A stretch of 36,841 bases of DNA, taken from the NCBI RefSeq assembly GCF_025965585.1, contig NZ_JAOPWR010000054.1, positions 1-36,841 of the forward strand, written 5' to 3'. Origin of the DNA: Pseudonocardia sp. Lineage in GTDB: Bacteria; Actinomycetota; Actinomycetes; Mycobacteriales; Pseudonocardiaceae. Numbering within the stretch: position 1 is the first letter of the stretch; every line of letters begins with the position of its first letter. The position numbers were made by a program, and so were the translations under genes. Under the pieces are notes generated by a model, which was given only the letters and a program-made list of their open reading frames with translations, did not search any database and was not told the DNA's origin. This document shows positions 34,795 to 36,841 of this stretch, in pieces.

Positions 34795-35187
34795 ATGCAC
34801 AGGGAAAGGGCCATCGGACCGGTAGTGGAACAGCAGGCGTTCGTCGTCGAGACCGACCAGCTCCGGCCAGGTGTGCCGCTCGTGCGTGTCCGGGGCCGGC
34901 TCGACCTCGCGACCGCGGACACGCTCCGCCTCGTCGTCGACGAGTGCCTCGACCACTCGCCGTGGGCGATCGTCCTCGACCTGTCCGCGCTGGTGGGGCT
35001 CCGGGACGGCGCTGTGCAGGCGCTCGTCGACCTCGCCTGTCGCGCCGGACAGGCGGACATCGGCCTGTACCTCGTGACCACGGACATCGTTGTCGAGAAC
35101 GTGCTCGACGACGGTGAGACGAAGGACCTGTTCGACATCCACCACAGCATCGAATCGGCGGAGCGGACACTGCACGGAAACAGCTGA
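34795..35187 (+). CDS. STAS-domain protein without the usual phosphoserine
   Basis: A 130-residue STAS protein of the anti-sigma-factor-antagonist type. The first strands are FVVETDQLRPGVPLVRVRGRLDLATAD, and the central loop is AIVLDLSALVGLRDGAVQALVDLA. In SpoIIAA/RsbV proteins this loop reads with Asp-Ser-Ser-Gly, the second Ser being phosphorylated; aligned here it is Arg-Asp-Gly-Ala, so the acceptor is absent and an Asp stands one position away. It may act as a constitutive antagonist or have another partner. ATG 34795 is preferred to GTG 34783 because GAGGAG precedes it; spacing of about 12 bases is long. Confidence 0.75.
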   Translation: MHRERAIGPVVEQQAFVVETDQLRPGVPLVRVRGRLDLATADTLRLVVDECLDHSPWAIVLDLSALVGLRDGAVQALVDLACRAGQADIGLYLVTTDIVVENVLDDGETKDLFDIHHSIESAERTLHGNS

Positions 35188-35334
35188 CGGTGCCGGTGGC
35201 CCGCTGCTCCGAGCGTGGCGCATGCCGCGGTTGCCCGGACCGCTCGCAGGACGGATGGGTCACAAGCGACGGCGAGTGGAGCCAGCCCGCTGGCATCGTG
35301 AAAGGGCCCGCTCCCCAGCCTGGAGGACTCCACC

Positions 35335-35577
35335 GTGATCACGTTCGAGGACTGGCTCATCAGCCAGACATCCGCCCAGCGCCCGCGCAGCACCCTCGCG
35401 CAGCTGATGCTCGACGGCCGCTTCGCCGAGGTCGATCTGGGCGCACGCGGCACACGCGACGCGCTGCGGCGTCTCCTCGACGACTTCGAGCGTGACGCGG
35501 CGGGCCAGTGGGTGCGCAGCACCCCGCTGCCCCGGCGCTCGAGCACGGGCGCGCCCCGCTCGCCCGTCGGGAGCTGA
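35335..35577 (+). CDS. Small hypothetical protein of 80 residues
   Basis: Begins MITFEDWLISQTSAQRPRS, continues TLAQLMLDGRFAEVDLGARGTRDALRRLLDDFERDA and ends in a basic Ser/Pro tail. The body is helical and soluble. GGAGG lies 8 bases before the GTG at 35335, which supports translation. Not recognised. The tail from about residue 58 has a different character and overlaps the region leading to the NrfD remnant, so the original end may have been lost. Confidence 0.55.
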   Translation: MITFEDWLISQTSAQRPRSTLAQLMLDGRFAEVDLGARGTRDALRRLLDDFERDAAGQWVRSTPLPRRSSTGAPRSPVGS

Positions 35578-35627
35578 CGCCCGGGTCGCTCGACGGCCGT
35601 GCCGCGGTCGGGTCGAGGGCTGTGCGA

Positions 35628-35960
35628 ATGGAGCGTCTCGGACGGAAGTCGGCCGTAGCACTGCCCGTGGACACCGCCATCCCCGCCTGGCACGACGCGC
35701 ACCGCGAGATGCCGATCGTGTTCGCCGGCAGCGCCCTCGCTGCCGCCGGCGGCCTCGCCATGATCGGCACTCCCACCAGCGAGAACACGCCGGCCACCCG
35801 CGGGATCCTCGGCGCGGCGGTCGAGCTCACCGCGGCCGCGGTGCTGGAACGGCACCCCCGCGATGGCATCGTGCCCCAGGGGGCGCGGCTCGCCGAGCGC
35901 GCTGACGGCAGCACTCCACCCGAATCGGCGCGACTATCGGCGGTGCGCAAGAGTTCGTAA
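35628..35960 (+). pseudogene. Fragment of an NrfD/polysulfide-reductase-type membrane protein
   Basis: The frame reads [42 protein letters not shown] and [20 protein letters not shown]. This matches the middle-to-late part of NrfD-type quinol-interacting subunits, where the segment TAxPxWHxARRELPFxFAGSA joins two helices. The first 150 or more residues and the end are missing; the last 30 residues are unrelated in character. With no signal of a start domain, I take it as a relic. NrfD proteins normally sit beside an iron-sulfur ferredoxin and a molybdopterin enzyme, neither seen here. Confidence 0.65.
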
Positions 35961-36027
35961 TAGTTCGCTGCGCCCCTCCGCACTCCCGGCGCTCGACGCC
36001 GCCCCGACCAGTCGGCACGGTGCCGTG

Positions 36028-36306
36028 ATGGGTACCCGGGCGTTGGTCGCCGGGCGGCCGGCCGTGCTGGCCGGGGCCCTGCTGGTAGCTGTGGGCGTGG
36101 CCAACCACTACCTGGGCGGGATCGGGTGGTATGGGTGGCGTCCGGCTCACCGCGACCCTGGGCCCGACCGCCTACGTGTTCCCCGCCCACCCGCCGGCGT
36201 CACCGCCCGGCTGCGCAACGCCCTGATCGGGACACGCCGCTGGCTCGGCGCCGGCCTGCTGGGGCTGGCGGTGTTCGGGCTGTGGACCGCCCAGACCGCG
36301 ACCGAA
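36028..36306 (+). pseudogene. HPP-family membrane protein remnant with compensated frameshifts
   Basis: Frame 1 reads [33 protein letters not shown]; frame 2 then supplies [18 protein letters not shown]; frame 1 resumes with [13 protein letters not shown] and [20 protein letters not shown]. Joined, this is the N-terminal half of an HPP-family four-helix protein. It shifts near 36130 and back near 36190, and the later helices are absent. The frame is open into ctaD, but the intervening Arg/Pro/His-rich stretch is not a real extension. Two sequencing errors could mimic the shifts, but the missing end argues for decay. Confidence 0.65.
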
Positions 36307-36438
36307 TACCAGGACCGAACCAGGACCCCCTCGCGACCGGCCGGGGCCAGACCGCACCGCCCGACGACTCTTCGATCCGCTCACCCCGCCACGGGGGATG
36401 CGCAGAGGCAACTGTTGCGGCACACTTTGCCGCGGCGG

Positions 36439-36457
36439 CGTGGCCACCACGGCCACG
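36439..36457. repeat. Hairpin upstream of ctaD
   Basis: CGTGGCC-ACCAC-GGCCACG, 7-bp perfect arms, 36 bases before the ctaD ATG. It may lie in the leader of the ctaD message. The rest of 36307-36492 shows nothing else. Confidence 0.35.
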
Positions 36458-36492
36458 ACGCGGATGCGTGTCCACTGCGGCCGGAGGCTGGC

Positions 36493-36841
36493 ATGACCGA
36501 CGTAGCTCCGAAACCGATCACCACCCGGCCCTACCCGGCCCGACCCACGGTGAAGGGGTCCGTGCTGCTGAAGATGCTGCACACCACCGACCCCAAGGAC
36601 ATCGCGATCCTGTACCTGTTCACCGCGTTCGGGTTCTTCATGGCCGGCGGCGCGATGGCACTACTCATGCGCGCCGAACTCGCCCGACCAGGACTCCAAT
36701 TCCTGTCACAAGAGCAGTACAACCAACTGTTCACCATGCACGGCACCATCATGCTGCTGCTCTACGCCACACCGATCCTGTTCGGCTTCGCCAACTACAT
36801 CGTGCCACTAGGCATCGGCTCCCCCGACGTCGCATTCCCAC
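36493..36841 (+). CDS. ctaD: Cytochrome c oxidase subunit I, partial (3' end outside window)
   Basis: The first 116 residues of subunit I of the aa3-type terminal oxidase. The start [18 protein letters not shown] is typical of actinobacterial CtaD, followed by helix I ([25 protein letters not shown]), [25 protein letters not shown] with the first haem a ligand His83, and the beginning of helix II and the next loop ([14 protein letters not shown]). The full protein is about 550-600 residues and reduces oxygen to water in the membrane. GGAGG lies 5 bases before the ATG at 36493. The gene is cut by the window edge. Confidence 0.96.
   Translation, partial: MTDVAPKPITTRPYPARPTVKGSVLLKMLHTTDPKDIAILYLFTAFGFFMAGGAMALLMRAELARPGLQFLSQEQYNQLFTMHGTIMLLLYATPILFGFANYIVPLGIGSPDVAFP

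Noticed and set aside
34548-35117. 189-codon plus-strand ORF overlapping the STAS gene
   Set aside because: Ser/Arg-rich and out of frame with the STAS domain; no ribosome site.
36028-36492. N-terminal extension of CtaD in the same open frame
   Set aside because: CtaD starts at ATG 36493 with its own ribosome site and typical N-terminus. The upstream part matches HPP in two frames and then becomes nonsense.

Overview
The window is very GC-rich, codes on both strands with G/C-ending codons, uses many GTG starts and has few spacer bases. Together with F420-type enzymes, a GerMN lipoprotein, a DUF3159 protein and an ectABCD cluster this points to an actinobacterium, most like Pseudonocardia or a relative. 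That placement is inference from gene content, not a database result.

Layout. (1) 20-3180 (+): coxD/coxE/xdhC-like accessory genes that normally mature a molybdenum hydroxylase of the CO dehydrogenase/xanthine dehydrogenase type; the catalytic subunits are not in the window. (2) 3466-7391 (+): an iron-containing alcohol dehydrogenase, a GAF histidine kinase, a NarL/LuxR response regulator and a two-helix membrane protein, arranged like the alcohol-sensing ErcA/MnoSR modules. (3) 7392-8912: a GerMN/Gmad2 lipoprotein (-) and a gamma-carbonic-anhydrase-like protein (+). (4) 8935-11839: thiamine genes thiO-thiS-thiG (-) behind a TPP riboswitch, with thiE leaving divergently. (5) 11922-14606: two unassigned membrane proteins (-) and an SGNH hydrolase (+). 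(6) 14685-17800 (-): the complete ectoine/5-hydroxyectoine operon ectABCD, with a CRP-like site upstream. (7) 18054-20143: an ECF42-type sigma factor with its DGPF/YCII partner (-) and a PPOX/F420 flavin-fold protein (+).

(8) 20150-26475: dienelactone hydrolase, amidohydrolase, a small protein, GMC oxidoreductase, DoxX-like protein and aldehyde dehydrogenase. Between them lie remnants of dead genes. The aldehyde dehydrogenase has a strong palindromic operator with a second, degenerate copy behind it. (9) 27257-32880 (+): a Tat-exported multicopper oxidase, two membrane proteins, a HAD-IIA phosphatase, a DUF2231-Rieske fusion and a small Rieske ferredoxin, all on one strand. This is the best candidate here for an undescribed redox system. 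(10) 33006-36492: a sparse, decayed stretch with a short PucR-type regulator, a STAS protein lacking the usual phosphoserine, small unknown ORFs, an NrfD fragment and a frameshifted HPP-family remnant. (11) 36493-end (+): the start of ctaD, cytochrome c oxidase subunit I, cut by the window edge.

At least five separate gene remnants can be read between 20.9 and 36.4 kb, while the blocks before 20 kb are intact. This suggests that the right half is a turnover zone between core loci. No rRNA, tRNA, CRISPR array or transposase was recognised.
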